Shown piece by piece: positions 1-7,543 of a DNA stretch of 40,065 bases. The stretch covers positions 118,150 to 158,214 of the forward strand of contig NZ_FREZ01000011.1 of NCBI RefSeq assembly GCF_900143525.1, read 5' to 3'. The DNA comes from Ruegeria sp. Alg231-54 (GTDB lineage Bacteria > Pseudomonadota > Alphaproteobacteria > Rhodobacterales > Rhodobacteraceae). The translations under genes were made by a program, and so were the position numbers. The notes under the pieces are model-generated. The model had not been told where the DNA came from and did no database searches. It saw nothing but the letters and a program-made list of their open reading frames with translations. Each line of letters begins with the position of its first letter. The first letter of the stretch is position 1.

Positions 1-419
1 GTCACGATGGATTCAGGTTGACCGTAGCGTTTCATTGATTTTCTGAGGAATTTCAACGCAGCTTTGCGGTCACGGCGCTTGGTCACATAACTTTCCAGCA
101 CCTCGCCTTCGTGATCCACAGCCCGCCATAGGTAGTGCGTCTCGCCATTGATCTTCACGAAGACCTCGTCCAGATGCCACTGCCAGTTCGAATAAGATCG
201 CATCCGATTGACCCTGTTTCTGCGGATCTCTGCCGCGAATATCGGGCCAAATCTGTTCCACCAATAACGCACAGTTTCGTGGCTGATCTCGATGCCGCGC
301 TCGTGCAAAAGATCTTCAACATTGCGAAGCGAAAGCGGAAACCGAACATACATCATGACGGCCAGACGGATGATCTCGGGGCTCGTCTTGAAGTAGCGAA
401 AAGGGCTGCGTCTTGTCAT
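1..419 (-). CDS. IS6-family transposase, N-terminal part (runs off the left edge)
   Basis: This is a DDE transposase of the IS6 (IS26-like) family, which moves a short insertion sequence by forming cointegrates. The first 139 codons are in the window and the frame is open from the ATG at 419 to base 1. The protein starts MTRRSPFRYFKTSPEIIRL and contains the family block YWWNRFGP followed by WHLDEVFVKING, which carries the first catalytic Asp. The second Asp and the Glu lie beyond the edge. It is clearly related to, but not identical with, the intact element at 3921-4625 (for example SPFRYFKTSPE against DPFRYFKTSRE), so the two are not recent duplicates of one copy. Its upstream end abuts a broken mscS gene. 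Confidence 0.9.
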   Translation of the reverse strand, partial: MTRRSPFRYFKTSPEIIRLAVMMYVRFPLSLRNVEDLLHERGIEISHETVRYWWNRFGPIFAAEIRRNRVNRMRSYSNWQWHLDEVFVKINGETHYLWRAVDHEGEVLESYVTKRRDRKAALKFLRKSMKRYGQPESIV

Positions 420-476
420 CCTGCGACGCTAAGTGCTCGCCCTGCCCGCCTCAATAAGTTTCTTCTGACAGTGCCC
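420..476 (-). mobile_element. Outer (upstream) end of the left IS6-family element
   Basis: Read on the minus strand, the outer end begins GGCACTGTCAGAAG and runs into the transposase start. The same kind of end (GG[C/T]A[C/T]TGTCAGA) is seen at about 4682 and 4784, so three related IS ends can be aligned in this window. This places the element boundary at about 475. Confidence 0.7.
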
Positions 477-842
477 ATCTGGCAAGGATCCATGGAGAAC
501 CTTACTAAGTACAGAGTGCGGCGTGTCGATCTTGTTTTCGGGATTGGATATACAGACGACATTGAGCGCGCCAAAGCGACGCTCGCTGAGATGGTAGGGG
601 CAGACAAACGATGCCTGAGAAGCCCGGAAACGCGGATATTTGTCGGCGAATTGGGTCCCTCGTCCGTGAACGTTTATTGTAGGCCCTGGGTGCGCACCGA
701 CGACTACTGGGATGTGATGTGGGACCTCACGGAAATCGGAAAAACCCGCTTACAGAATGAAGGTATATCTATAGCGTTTCCGCAAATGGATGTGCATGTA
801 CACACCAAAAAGTCAGCTTCATCTGAGGTCTGGCCAAGTTAG
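477..842 (+). pseudogene. 3' fragment of an MscS-family mechanosensitive channel gene, cut by an IS
   Basis: MscS proteins are inner-membrane channels that release solutes on hypo-osmotic shock. Only the cytoplasmic C-terminal part remains. From about base 491 the frame reads ENLTKYRVRRVDLVFGIGYTDD, then ELGPSSVNVYCRPWVRTDDYW, and ends with a GISIAFPQMDVHVH motif. These are the conserved beta-domain and C-terminal blocks of the MscS family. The pore helices and the N-terminus are missing because an IS6-family element lies directly upstream, ending at about 475. An ATG at 491 could in principle start a fragment, but no ribosome binding site was seen and the fragment would lack the pore. An open frame continues upstream to 135, but that part is antisense to the transposase. 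Confidence 0.85.
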
Positions 843-1138
843 CTCGTTGTGTTGTGCTCTAACGTTTAAAGCCCTCTGTTTTCGCCACTCTGAAAGATTA
901 ATCTCCCGACGGAATAGTATGTTGCCACCCTCGTTATGAGAAATTGGCGAGGAGAATCACGAGGCGTCGCCCGGTCGGTCTGATAAGCAAGCCTTGGCTC
1001 AGACGGCTCCAAGAAACTACCTTTTATTAGCGATGCTAAACAGCTCCTCCGACTACAGTTTCACTACTGTAGAACTCCTCCCAAGTCGGGAAAATCTTCG
1101 CATTTTGGTTTTGTGAACACAAAAAGTGGAGAGACGAA
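843..1138. other. Non-coding gap between the mscS fragment and a small gene pair
   Basis: About 300 bases without a convincing coding region. They are more AT-rich than the catabolic genes further right. I see no recognisable repeat and no clear terminator; a purine-rich ribosome binding site (GGAGAG) lies at its right end for the next gene. Confidence 0.5.
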
Positions 1139-1609
1139 ATGTCACAATTTGATCTGCTAATTACCCTTCGAGACCAATACCCAGCCACTACTGCTTCGGC
1201 GCACAATTTGGTCTTACGTACGTCTGAGCTTTTACTTGCTAGAAAGCACCAAGTACAAATTGACCTGCATAATTCTCATAGGGCTCAAATCGCCTTCGAA
1301 AATGGGCTGTGGGAAACCTTACTCTGGGCAGCACGAGAATCCAACGCGACGAGTGCAGAGCGGTTGTTTAAGTTCACGGCAAACTTCTTTGCTCAGTTTG
1401 CTCTGGCTTGCCCAACTTGGAACTACGTCATGCCTGAAGTCACTAACTTTTTGATTGCAGCCAGCAGCGCTGAACACTCGTTACTTATTGACGCCGTCCA
1501 TCAGGTGAAAAGCGAGCAATCCATAATGATTGGTATCGGGAAAAGACCTATCGTACTAAACCAGCAAGCCGCCATGGCGTCGCTTGCCGCCCCAACCGGG
1601 TCGCCATGA
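1139..1609 (+). CDS. Unknown protein, 156 aa
   Basis: I do not recognise this protein. It is soluble-looking, with no signal peptide and no clear membrane segment, and is rich in Ala, Leu and Ser. The middle (WETLLWAARESNATSAERLFKFTANFF) looks helical. The ATG at 1139 follows GGAGAG at a suitable distance, which supports real translation. It is followed 57 bases later by another small unknown gene on the same strand, itself with a strong ribosome binding site, so the two may be co-transcribed. The pair sits between two IS6-family elements. Codon use looks less GC-biased than in the catabolic genes, which is compatible with transfer. No function is proposed. Confidence 0.6.
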   Translation: MSQFDLLITLRDQYPATTASAHNLVLRTSELLLARKHQVQIDLHNSHRAQIAFENGLWETLLWAARESNATSAERLFKFTANFFAQFALACPTWNYVMPEVTNFLIAASSAEHSLLIDAVHQVKSEQSIMIGIGKRPIVLNQQAAMASLAAPTGSP

Positions 1610-1666
1610 AGAAAGGAACACGGTGACTCAAGCAATCTATCGCAATCAAATTGAAAGGAGGAACAA

Positions 1667-1897
1667 ATGAACAATGCTGATTCAAAAGCTTGGGATCTTG
1701 TACTGTCGATAAAGCCCGACGACTTGATTGAATTCTATGAAGAAACAGAGGAGCTTAGCGACCTCCATCGTCATATTTACCAAAACTTTCAGATGAATGG
1801 GCGGTTCTCCTGCGTGCATCAGGAATTCTTCTTTTATTCTAATGCAGCTGAGCTTTATGCCATTTCATTACATGCTCAAGAATCTATCGAGCCTTGA
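1667..1897 (+). CDS. Unknown small acidic protein, 76 aa
   Basis: A small acidic protein starting MNNADSKAWDLVLSIKPDDLIEFYEETEELSDLHRHIY. I recognise no family. An almost ideal ribosome binding site (AAAGGAGG) lies just before the ATG at 1667, which is the main support for the gene. It follows the 156-aa gene with a 57-base gap and is probably in the same transcript. Near the stop at 1895-1897 another frame stays open to 2003 (ending TSLIGIG), so a frameshift that removed about 35 C-terminal residues is possible, although nothing proves it. Confidence 0.6.
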   Translation: MNNADSKAWDLVLSIKPDDLIEFYEETEELSDLHRHIYQNFQMNGRFSCVHQEFFFYSNAAELYAISLHAQESIEP

Positions 1898-2127
1898 AAA
1901 GCATTTCTTCAGGAGTAGTCAAAAAACTTGCCAAGAGTTGACCGCCGCAATTTTCAGTCAAGCACCAGAGCTGTCAGTCACATCTCTAATCGGTATTGGC
2001 TGAATCTTGCGGCGCTGTTCTGCTAAAAACTCAGATGAAATTGCAGTGAGACCGCCGTGATCACGAGATGATTGAATGCGCAGAAACCTTTCTAGCTTGC
2101 TTCATGCTCTGCCAGCGTTGTGTTGGA

Positions 2128-3711
2128 TCACAAGAGTTTCAACCCGGTGCGGATCATTTCAATAACGCGGGGTGCGTAAGGTAGATCATTAAGGTACTCT
2201 TCAATCGTAAAGTCGCCGTTAAGCTGAGGCAATTGTGCCCTAGCTCGCTCTGTTTCGCCTGCGAGGCTATGCACCGCAGAAACAATCAACCGATCACTTA
2301 CACTGTGACGCACATCTAATTGGCGCAATTTTTCGGATGCGGCCTTGTAATCGCCACTTTCAACATCTTTTAGGCAAAGCGTAATTTTGGTCCACGTCGG
2401 CAAAACGGGGTTCGCATCTGTCGCTTTCCGCACCAACTCTATGCCTTTCTTAGGGTCGCCGGCCAATGCAATCCATCCTCCAGCTACAGCGAGCAGAAGG
2501 TTACCATTTGTATTAGCCCGTATCCCAGCATCAACTAGTTGCAAAAACCTTGGTTCGTCTCCATCCAGTTGGGCATATATGGCTGCAGCCACAAGAGCTT
2601 CCTGACATTGTGGCTCAAGCGCCAAGGCTTTCTCCGCGTGGGTACGTCCGTCTTCAATAACCGATTTCAGTCTTTGTTGACCAACGGATACTTCTTCGAC
2701 GTGTCCAAACGCTAAAAGCGCATGCGCAAGTCCACTGGTTGGGTTATTGGCAACAGCAAGTTTACAAAGCTCCATCATTTGAGACAAACTACTCACTCTG
2801 TTTGTGCGTAGATGCGAATGAAAGGCCAACAAAGCCTGGTAAACATTAGAGTCCGAGGCAGGCCGCGTTTGGACATTCCTCTCAATGTCTGTCGCGACAA
2901 ACCCGTACGCATCCGCAATGTAGATGGCGCAGTGCTTTGCGATGTCTTCTTGTGTTTTGAAAACGTTGGCGTGGCTCAGATAGATGTCTTTTCGCTCCGA
3001 CCATAGCAAGGCCCCTGTTTCTCTACGCTTTAACTGAACAATTACTCGCAGGCATTCGCCATCTTCGCGCACCGTCCCTCCCAAAATATAGTCGCAACTC
3101 TCAAGCGATTTGCAGTCTTCTTGGCCTCCAACTTTTGAGTTTTCTGCCCGAAAACCTGTCAGTACCCGAATGTGACCAAAGCGGGCAAGTTCTAATGCAA
3201 TTTCTTCCGGCAAACCATTTCGAAAAAAAATTGCGCGCTCGGTGTCTGAACCTGAGAACGATCTGATGCCGAGCGTGGGCAACCTGAGCAGTTGCAAATC
3301 AGTCAAAGTCGCATTTGTAGTTTCCAATTCTCGAAAACGAAACGTCGGGCGATACCGACCCTTGGGAACTGATATCTCTACCCTGTCTTCTCCACCTGAT
3401 GTTAAGTAATAGTAACTCAACGCCTTTCGCAGTTTTACTGCTTCAGTTCTTACTACGGGGTCTGTGTTGGGATCGAAGTCAACACCCCTTCCAAACACAT
3501 CCATTGCCAACGCAGTACCATGAAGTTCTTCACCCTTTCCGTCAATTTCACTTTTGACGAGGTGCTCAAAAAACATTCGGGTGCGTTTGCTGGCGGCGAA
3601 GTCTTTTGAGCCAACAATACGTTCCAGCTCTTCCAAGATCTCTTCTCTTGTCACTTTGAAGGCCAAAAAATACACCTCAGGATCAACTGCGCCATACAGA
3701 CTAACTAGCAT
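2128..3711 (-). CDS. TPR-repeat protein with DNA-binding-like N-terminus (orphan relative of adenylate-cyclase/TPR regulators)
   Basis: The first ~110 residues contain the block VFGRGVDFDPNTDPVVRTEAVKL followed by KGRY, a domain typical of alphaproteobacterial proteins annotated as adenylate cyclase or TPR regulators. The centre (about 145-265) resembles a TolB/FlgO-like domain, with GLPEEIALELARFGHIRVL and YILGGTVREDGE. The C-terminal half (about 280-520) is a helical TPR-like array. No class III cyclase catalytic motif is present, so I read it as a regulator or scaffold, not an enzyme. The start is uncertain: the ATG at 3711 has only a weak upstream AGG, and a GTG about 57 bases inside would give a cleaner N-terminus (VTREEILEELERIV). 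It is a lone minus-strand gene between two IS6-family elements. Confidence 0.75.
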   Translation of the reverse strand: MLVSLYGAVDPEVYFLAFKVTREEILEELERIVGSKDFAASKRTRMFFEHLVKSEIDGKGEELHGTALAMDVFGRGVDFDPNTDPVVRTEAVKLRKALSYYYLTSGGEDRVEISVPKGRYRPTFRFRELETTNATLTDLQLLRLPTLGIRSFSGSDTERAIFFRNGLPEEIALELARFGHIRVLTGFRAENSKVGGQEDCKSLESCDYILGGTVREDGECLRVIVQLKRRETGALLWSERKDIYLSHANVFKTQEDIAKHCAIYIADAYGFVATDIERNVQTRPASDSNVYQALLAFHSHLRTNRVSSLSQMMELCKLAVANNPTSGLAHALLAFGHVEEVSVGQQRLKSVIEDGRTHAEKALALEPQCQEALVAAAIYAQLDGDEPRFLQLVDAGIRANTNGNLLLAVAGGWIALAGDPKKGIELVRKATDANPVLPTWTKITLCLKDVESGDYKAASEKLRQLDVRHSVSDRLIVSAVHSLAGETERARAQLPQLNGDFTIEEYLNDLPYAPRVIEMIRTGLKLL

Positions 3712-3830
3712 AACCTGGATATTGCGGCAAAGGAGACATCATCTTGGGGATGTGACGGTCACCGCTGAGAGTGGTCTCTTCGGATTCAAATAAATGATGC
3801 GCTGCGAAAAAACCGTTACAAACAACCTGA

Positions 3831-3876
3831 CGTCCACTTTGGGCTCGAAGCAGTCATCCGACAGCTTGGTGCTGCC
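3831..3876. repeat. Dispersed intergenic repeat, copy 1
   Basis: Contains ACTTTGGGCTCGAAGCAGTC followed by ATCCGACAGC. It matches the core seen best at 31071 (CGCTTTGGGCTTAAAGCAGT then CTTTCGCTGCAG). It lies in the gap between the TPR gene and the intact IS element. Confidence 0.5.
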
Positions 3877-3899
3877 AGACTAATTCGAACCAGTCTCAG

Positions 3900-4682
3900 A
3901 ATGGACAGTGAGCCTGTCCCTTATGACGCGCCGAGACCGCGCCACTCGGCAAGAGCAGCGGCGCGGTTCAGCTTGAAATTGGGTCGGCTTGAAAGGCTGC
4001 GTTCCTGATTAAAGTGATTGTAGACCGAGGCGTGGACGGAGGCGAATTTCTGCAAACTTCGCATGCGCCTGAAGCGAAGCATGGCCCGTTCTCGTCGTCG
4101 AAACGGCAGGTGCGAATTCTCCGCTCGGTTGTTCATCCACCGACCCGTTTCCTGCCTGTCTGCGGCGCCGATCTCCTTCAGCGCGGCGCCATAGGACCGC
4201 AGCAGATCCGTGACGAACACCTCCGGGCAACCATGCTTACGCATTGCTTTCTTTAAGAATTTCAATGCGGCCTTCTTATCACGCGTCTTCGTGACGAAGC
4301 TTTCCAGGACTTCGCCCTCGTGATCGACAGCCCGCCAAAGGTAGTGCCGCTCGCCGTTGATCTTGACGAACATCTCGTCGAGGTGCCAACGCCATTTGCT
4401 TGACTTCATCCCCTCAATCCGTCGCTTTCGTATCTCGGAAGCGAACATCGGACCAAACCGGTGCCACCAGTATCTGACAGCCTCATGGCTGACATCGACG
4501 CCGCGTTCATGCAGCAAGTCTTCGACATTCCGAAGTGAAAGCGGGAACCGGACGTACATCATCACCGCCAGGCGGATAATCTCACGGCTGGTTTTGAAGT
4601 AGCGAAATGGATCAGGTTTGGTCATCAGGCGAGGCTACGAAACCGCCCTGCCCGTCTCAAGTTAATTTGCTCTGACAGTACC
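3900..4682 (-). mobile_element. IS6-family insertion sequence, intact element
   Basis: The transposase-proximal outer end is clear: read on the minus strand from 4682 it begins GGTACTGTCAGAGCAAATTA. The other end lies between about 3890 and 3920, where I cannot identify a well-matched inverted repeat, so the left boundary is approximate. Target duplications could not be confirmed, because the right flank is itself an IS remnant. Confidence 0.65.
3921..4625 (-). CDS. IS6-family transposase, intact (234 aa)
   Basis: A complete DDE transposase of the IS6/IS26 family at its usual length of about 235 residues. The catalytic residues I can place are Asp83 (WHLDEMF), Asp140 (VFVTDLLRSYGA) and Glu169 (NNRAENSHLPFRRRER). 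An N-terminal helix-turn-helix-like stretch (LRNVEDLLHERGVDVSHEAVRYWW) precedes the catalytic core. Nothing in the reading frame suggests inactivation. The orientation is the same as the partial copy at the left edge, so the two could act together as a composite unit carrying the DNA between them. Confidence 0.93.
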   Translation of the reverse strand: MTKPDPFRYFKTSREIIRLAVMMYVRFPLSLRNVEDLLHERGVDVSHEAVRYWWHRFGPMFASEIRKRRIEGMKSSKWRWHLDEMFVKINGERHYLWRAVDHEGEVLESFVTKTRDKKAALKFLKKAMRKHGCPEVFVTDLLRSYGAALKEIGAADRQETGRWMNNRAENSHLPFRRRERAMLRFRRMRSLQKFASVHASVYNHFNQERSLSSRPNFKLNRAAALAEWRGLGAS

Positions 4683-4784
4683 CTCGGGGCTGCTGTGGAA
4701 ATACTTGAACGGATCGCGTTTTGTCATGATCGGACGCTACAAACCCACCCGGCCCGGCTCAAGTCAAATCCTTCTGACAATGCC
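4683..4784 (-). pseudogene. Remnant of a third IS6-family element (first 15 transposase codons plus end)
   Basis: From the ATG at 4727 the minus strand reads MTKRDPFKYFHSSPE and then stops exactly at the edge of the intact element (4682/4683). The outer end at about 4784 reads GGCATTGTCAGAAGGATTTG. This is a different IS6 copy, related to both others, of which only the first 15 codons survive. The rest is not found on the far side of the intact element, so insertion was accompanied by deletion. Confidence 0.85.
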
Positions 4785-4986
4785 GTTCGAACTTTTTTGG
4801 GCCTCGGGAAAATAAATTGTTCATCTCTAATTGCGGCGGCCGTCAGCGATATTCGCTCCAAGTTAGTAGAGCCTTGCTGCACTACGACAGAGCACGGTTC
4901 GCTTCTTCTGAGCTGTAGTTTATTGGTAGTCTAAGACGAGCATCCAAATTAAAGGAGCCAGCCAGGCGGAACATTGCTGTCCCTCC
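4785..4986. other. Leader region upstream of the catabolic operon
   Basis: About 200 non-coding bases between the IS remnant and the candidate operator. The promoter of the catabolic operon is expected here or at the operator. I cannot assign -35/-10 boxes with confidence. Confidence 0.35.
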
Positions 4987-5003
4987 TGTCCATCTGATGG
5001 ACA
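4987..5003. promoter_or_regulatory. Candidate IclR operator, site 1 (upstream of the dioxygenase)
   Basis: The 17-base sequence TGTCCATCTGATGGACA is a perfect palindrome with 8-base arms around one central base. It ends 66 bases before the ATG at 5069. A second site of the same design (TGTCC-N7-GGACA) lies at 9301-9317, 67 bases before dctP, and both are followed by AAA. An IclR gene lies between the two. The role is inferred from position, symmetry and duplication. Confidence 0.7.
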
Positions 5004-5068
5004 AAAGTATTTTGTGGCATGCTTATTACCGTGAATTGGGGAAGCAATATCTTCGGGAGAAGATTAGT

Positions 5069-6037
5069 ATGATCACCGCGCTAAGCTACATCGGTATTCG
5101 TTCCAACAAGTCAGACGATTGGCGGCAGTTCGCCGGCAATGTGCTGGGCATGCAGGTTTTGGATCACGGGGGTCGCAATACGGCGTTTCGGATGGATGAT
5201 CAGCGCCAGCGGTTAATCATATCAGACGAGCCCGGCGATACTCTGGCCTACATCGGATGGGAGGTTGGCGAGAAGTCTGACCTGGAAAGGCTTGCCACCA
5301 AACTGGAGGCGGCGGGGCACAATGTGACCCCGGGGGATCGCGGACTGGCCGATCGCCGCTATGTGACGGAAATCATTACATGTGTCGATCCTGCAGGGAA
5401 TCGGCTTGAGTTCGTCTGGAAGCCGGAGAAAACAACAGATCCCTTTATCCCGGGTCGACCAATTGAGGGTTTCAAGACCGGCCCATATGGCATGGGGCAC
5501 GCTGTTTTACATGTGTCCGACGCCGAAGCGCTTGTGCCATTCTATCGCGACGTTCTTGGCTTTCATTTGAGCGACTACGGCTTGAAGCCAATTCCTCTCT
5601 ACTTCTTTCATGTCAATGGCCGGCATCACAGCTTTGCTATCGTTGGGTCAGGGCAGGCAGGGTTTCATCACTTTATGGTGGAGTACGACAATTTGGACGA
5701 CGTGGGCCAGGGATATGACCTGGCGCAAATAGGTCTTGCCGAAATCGCTTACACATTAGGGCGGCACACAAATGATTACATGACAAGCTTTTATGCCCAT
5801 ACGCCGTCGGGCTTTTTCGTGGAAAGCGGTTGGGGCGGGAGGATCATTGATCCATCCACCTGGGAGGCATGTGAAACAAATGTCGGGCCCAGCTTTTGGG
5901 GCCACGAACGGCTGTACCTGAACGAACAGGAACGCGCCGCCTTTCGGGATAAGCGATTGGCAACCGCAGCCGCGGGGCACCGGGCACCTAACGTTGTGAA
6001 TTGCCCGTGGCTCTACGGACAAGTCCCCGAGGTCTGA
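5069..6037 (+). CDS. Type I extradiol ring-cleavage dioxygenase (VOC fold), BphC/catechol 2,3-dioxygenase-like
   Basis: The protein (322 aa) has the two-domain VOC architecture of type I extradiol dioxygenases, which open catechol-type rings next to the hydroxyls using Fe(II). Three likely metal ligands are in the expected order and spacing: His144 (GMGHAVLHV), His200 or His201 (GFHHFMVEY) and Glu252 (GFFVESGWGG). In biphenyl-type enzymes the ligands sit near 146, 210 and 260, so the length and layout match. I chose the ATG at 5069 over an in-frame ATG at 4997 because GGGAGA precedes it by about 8 bases, and because 4997 lies inside the candidate operator. The hydroxylase gene begins three bases after its stop, so the two are co-translated. 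The natural catechol is unknown. Confidence 0.88.
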   Translation: MITALSYIGIRSNKSDDWRQFAGNVLGMQVLDHGGRNTAFRMDDQRQRLIISDEPGDTLAYIGWEVGEKSDLERLATKLEAAGHNVTPGDRGLADRRYVTEIITCVDPAGNRLEFVWKPEKTTDPFIPGRPIEGFKTGPYGMGHAVLHVSDAEALVPFYRDVLGFHLSDYGLKPIPLYFFHVNGRHHSFAIVGSGQAGFHHFMVEYDNLDDVGQGYDLAQIGLAEIAYTLGRHTNDYMTSFYAHTPSGFFVESGWGGRIIDPSTWEACETNVGPSFWGHERLYLNEQERAAFRDKRLATAAAGHRAPNVVNCPWLYGQVPEV

Positions 6038-6040
6038 ACG

Positions 6041-7543
6041 ATGTATGACGTTGCGATTATCGGGTTTGGTCCTACCGGCGCGACACTTGCCAACCTCCTG
6101 ACCAAAAGCGGTGTTTCGGTTGTGGTTCTGGATCGCGAAGGCCAGATGTACCATCTGCCCCGCGCCGTGCACTTCGATGACGAAGTGATGCGCGTTTTCC
6201 AGACCGTCGGGATAGCTGACGCGCTTTTTAAGCTGGTGCACATCAACCCGGGCATGAAGTTCGTAGATGAAAACAATGAGTTGCTGCTGGACTGGCCAAG
6301 ACCGCAAAACGTTACGAAACATGGGTGGCACGCAAGCTACAGATTGCATCAGCCTGATCTCGAAACGCTGTTGAGAGCCGAACTGGCGCGTTCCCCGACG
6401 GCCACCACGCTGGAACTTCACAACGTAGTAAATCTTGAACCCACAGGGAATGGCGTAGAGTTAACCGCACAGGATAAGACAAACGACTGCAAGTCCACCA
6501 TTGAAGCTCGATACGTTGTTGGCTGCGACGGGGCCAATTCGTCCGTGCGTCGCTGGATCGGCAGCGAAATGGAAGATCTGGGGTTTGAAGAACGCTGGCT
6601 GGTTGTCGATTTGCATCTCAAACATCCAATGCCAGAGCTTGGCGATCATTCCATTCAATTCTGCGACCCGGACCGACCGATGACTTATTGCCGGGCCCCC
6701 GGTATTCGCCGCCGCTGGGAAATCATGGCTTTGGACGGTGAAACCGACGCCGAAATAATGGAACATTCGAGTCTCTGGGATCTGCTATCGCGGTGGATTA
6801 CGCCTGACGATGCCGAGATCGAGCGCAGTGCTGTCTATACTTTCCGTTCACAGGTCGCGAAAATCTGGCGAAAGGGACCGGTTCTGATTGCCGGAGATGC
6901 CGCCCACCTGACGCCACCCTTCATGGGCCAAGGAATGTGCACCGGTATTCGAGACGCCGCGAATTTGGCATGGAAGCTCGTCAAAGCACTCAATGGCGGC
7001 GATGAAGAGATGCTCTTTGACAGCTATCAGGATGAACGAAAGCCCCACGCGCGCAGCTATGTTGAAACTGCGGTTCGTCTGGGCGGCCTGATCAACTCGC
7101 TTGATCGGGAAAGTGCCCTGCAACTTGCAGACAGTTCGCGTTCAGGTGCCATGCGATCTATTGCGCCCAAGCTTGGTCAGAGCGCACTGTTGCAGGTGCA
7201 GACAAACAACCCTTATGTCGGGCGTCCCTTTCCCCAAGTGCACCTTGATACCGACGGACAGCGGCTGGACGATGCTGTTGGACACAAGCACCTTCTTGTC
7301 AGCCGCGCCTCATTGCCGGAATGCAGCGATGATGCTGTCGCACTTAATGCGCGTGATCACCCCCAGCTGGACGCCGTGCTCTCAGATATTGGAACAAACG
7401 CCGTCTGGGTGCGACCCGACCGGTACGTCGCGGCTGTCGCGGAAACCCTCCTGGAACTTCCAGAACAAGCCCTGTCCCTTTTTAAGCCGAAAAAAACGAA
7501 AGATAGATATGAAACTGGCATCACTGAAATCCGGCGGTCGTGA
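6041..7543 (+). CDS. FAD-dependent aromatic hydroxylase (MhpA/PheA-type flavoprotein monooxygenase)
   Basis: This is a class A flavoprotein monooxygenase of 500 aa that would hydroxylate a phenolic compound using NAD(P)H and O2. Visible motifs are the dinucleotide fold GFGPTGATLANLL near residue 8, the DG motif VGCDGANSSVRRW, and the second FAD motif with Asp286 (IAGDAAHLTPPFMGQG). The C-terminal part ends with a VWVRPDRYVAAVA block typical of 3-(3-hydroxyphenyl)propionate hydroxylase relatives. Spacing of three bases to the upstream dioxygenase and a 35-base overlap with the downstream FAH gene make a tight operon. It would produce the catechol that the dioxygenase cleaves. I do not use mhpA as a symbol, because MhpA normally pairs with an unrelated (LigB-type) dioxygenase. 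Confidence 0.88.
   Translation: MYDVAIIGFGPTGATLANLLTKSGVSVVVLDREGQMYHLPRAVHFDDEVMRVFQTVGIADALFKLVHINPGMKFVDENNELLLDWPRPQNVTKHGWHASYRLHQPDLETLLRAELARSPTATTLELHNVVNLEPTGNGVELTAQDKTNDCKSTIEARYVVGCDGANSSVRRWIGSEMEDLGFEERWLVVDLHLKHPMPELGDHSIQFCDPDRPMTYCRAPGIRRRWEIMALDGETDAEIMEHSSLWDLLSRWITPDDAEIERSAVYTFRSQVAKIWRKGPVLIAGDAAHLTPPFMGQGMCTGIRDAANLAWKLVKALNGGDEEMLFDSYQDERKPHARSYVETAVRLGGLINSLDRESALQLADSSRSGAMRSIAPKLGQSALLQVQTNNPYVGRPFPQVHLDTDGQRLDDAVGHKHLLVSRASLPECSDDAVALNARDHPQLDAVLSDIGTNAVWVRPDRYVAAVAETLLELPEQALSLFKPKKTKDRYETGITEIRRS

Noticed and set aside
135..842. A single 235-codon + strand gene
   Set aside because: The first half is antisense to the IS6 transposase and only the second half, after the IS end at about 475, has MscS character.
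2128..3711. Adenylate cyclase
   Set aside because: No class III cyclase metal or transition-state motifs are present.
4997..5068. Earlier ATG for the dioxygenase at 4997
   Set aside because: The ATG lies in the candidate operator, the added 24 residues do not fit the family, and ATG 5069 has a good ribosome binding site.
5756..6421. Minus-strand 221-codon frame
   Set aside because: It is antisense to the dioxygenase and hydroxylase genes, which have clear family motifs.
7101..7508. Long N-terminal extension of the FAH protein
   Set aside because: It is an out-of-frame reading of the hydroxylase gene with no family character.
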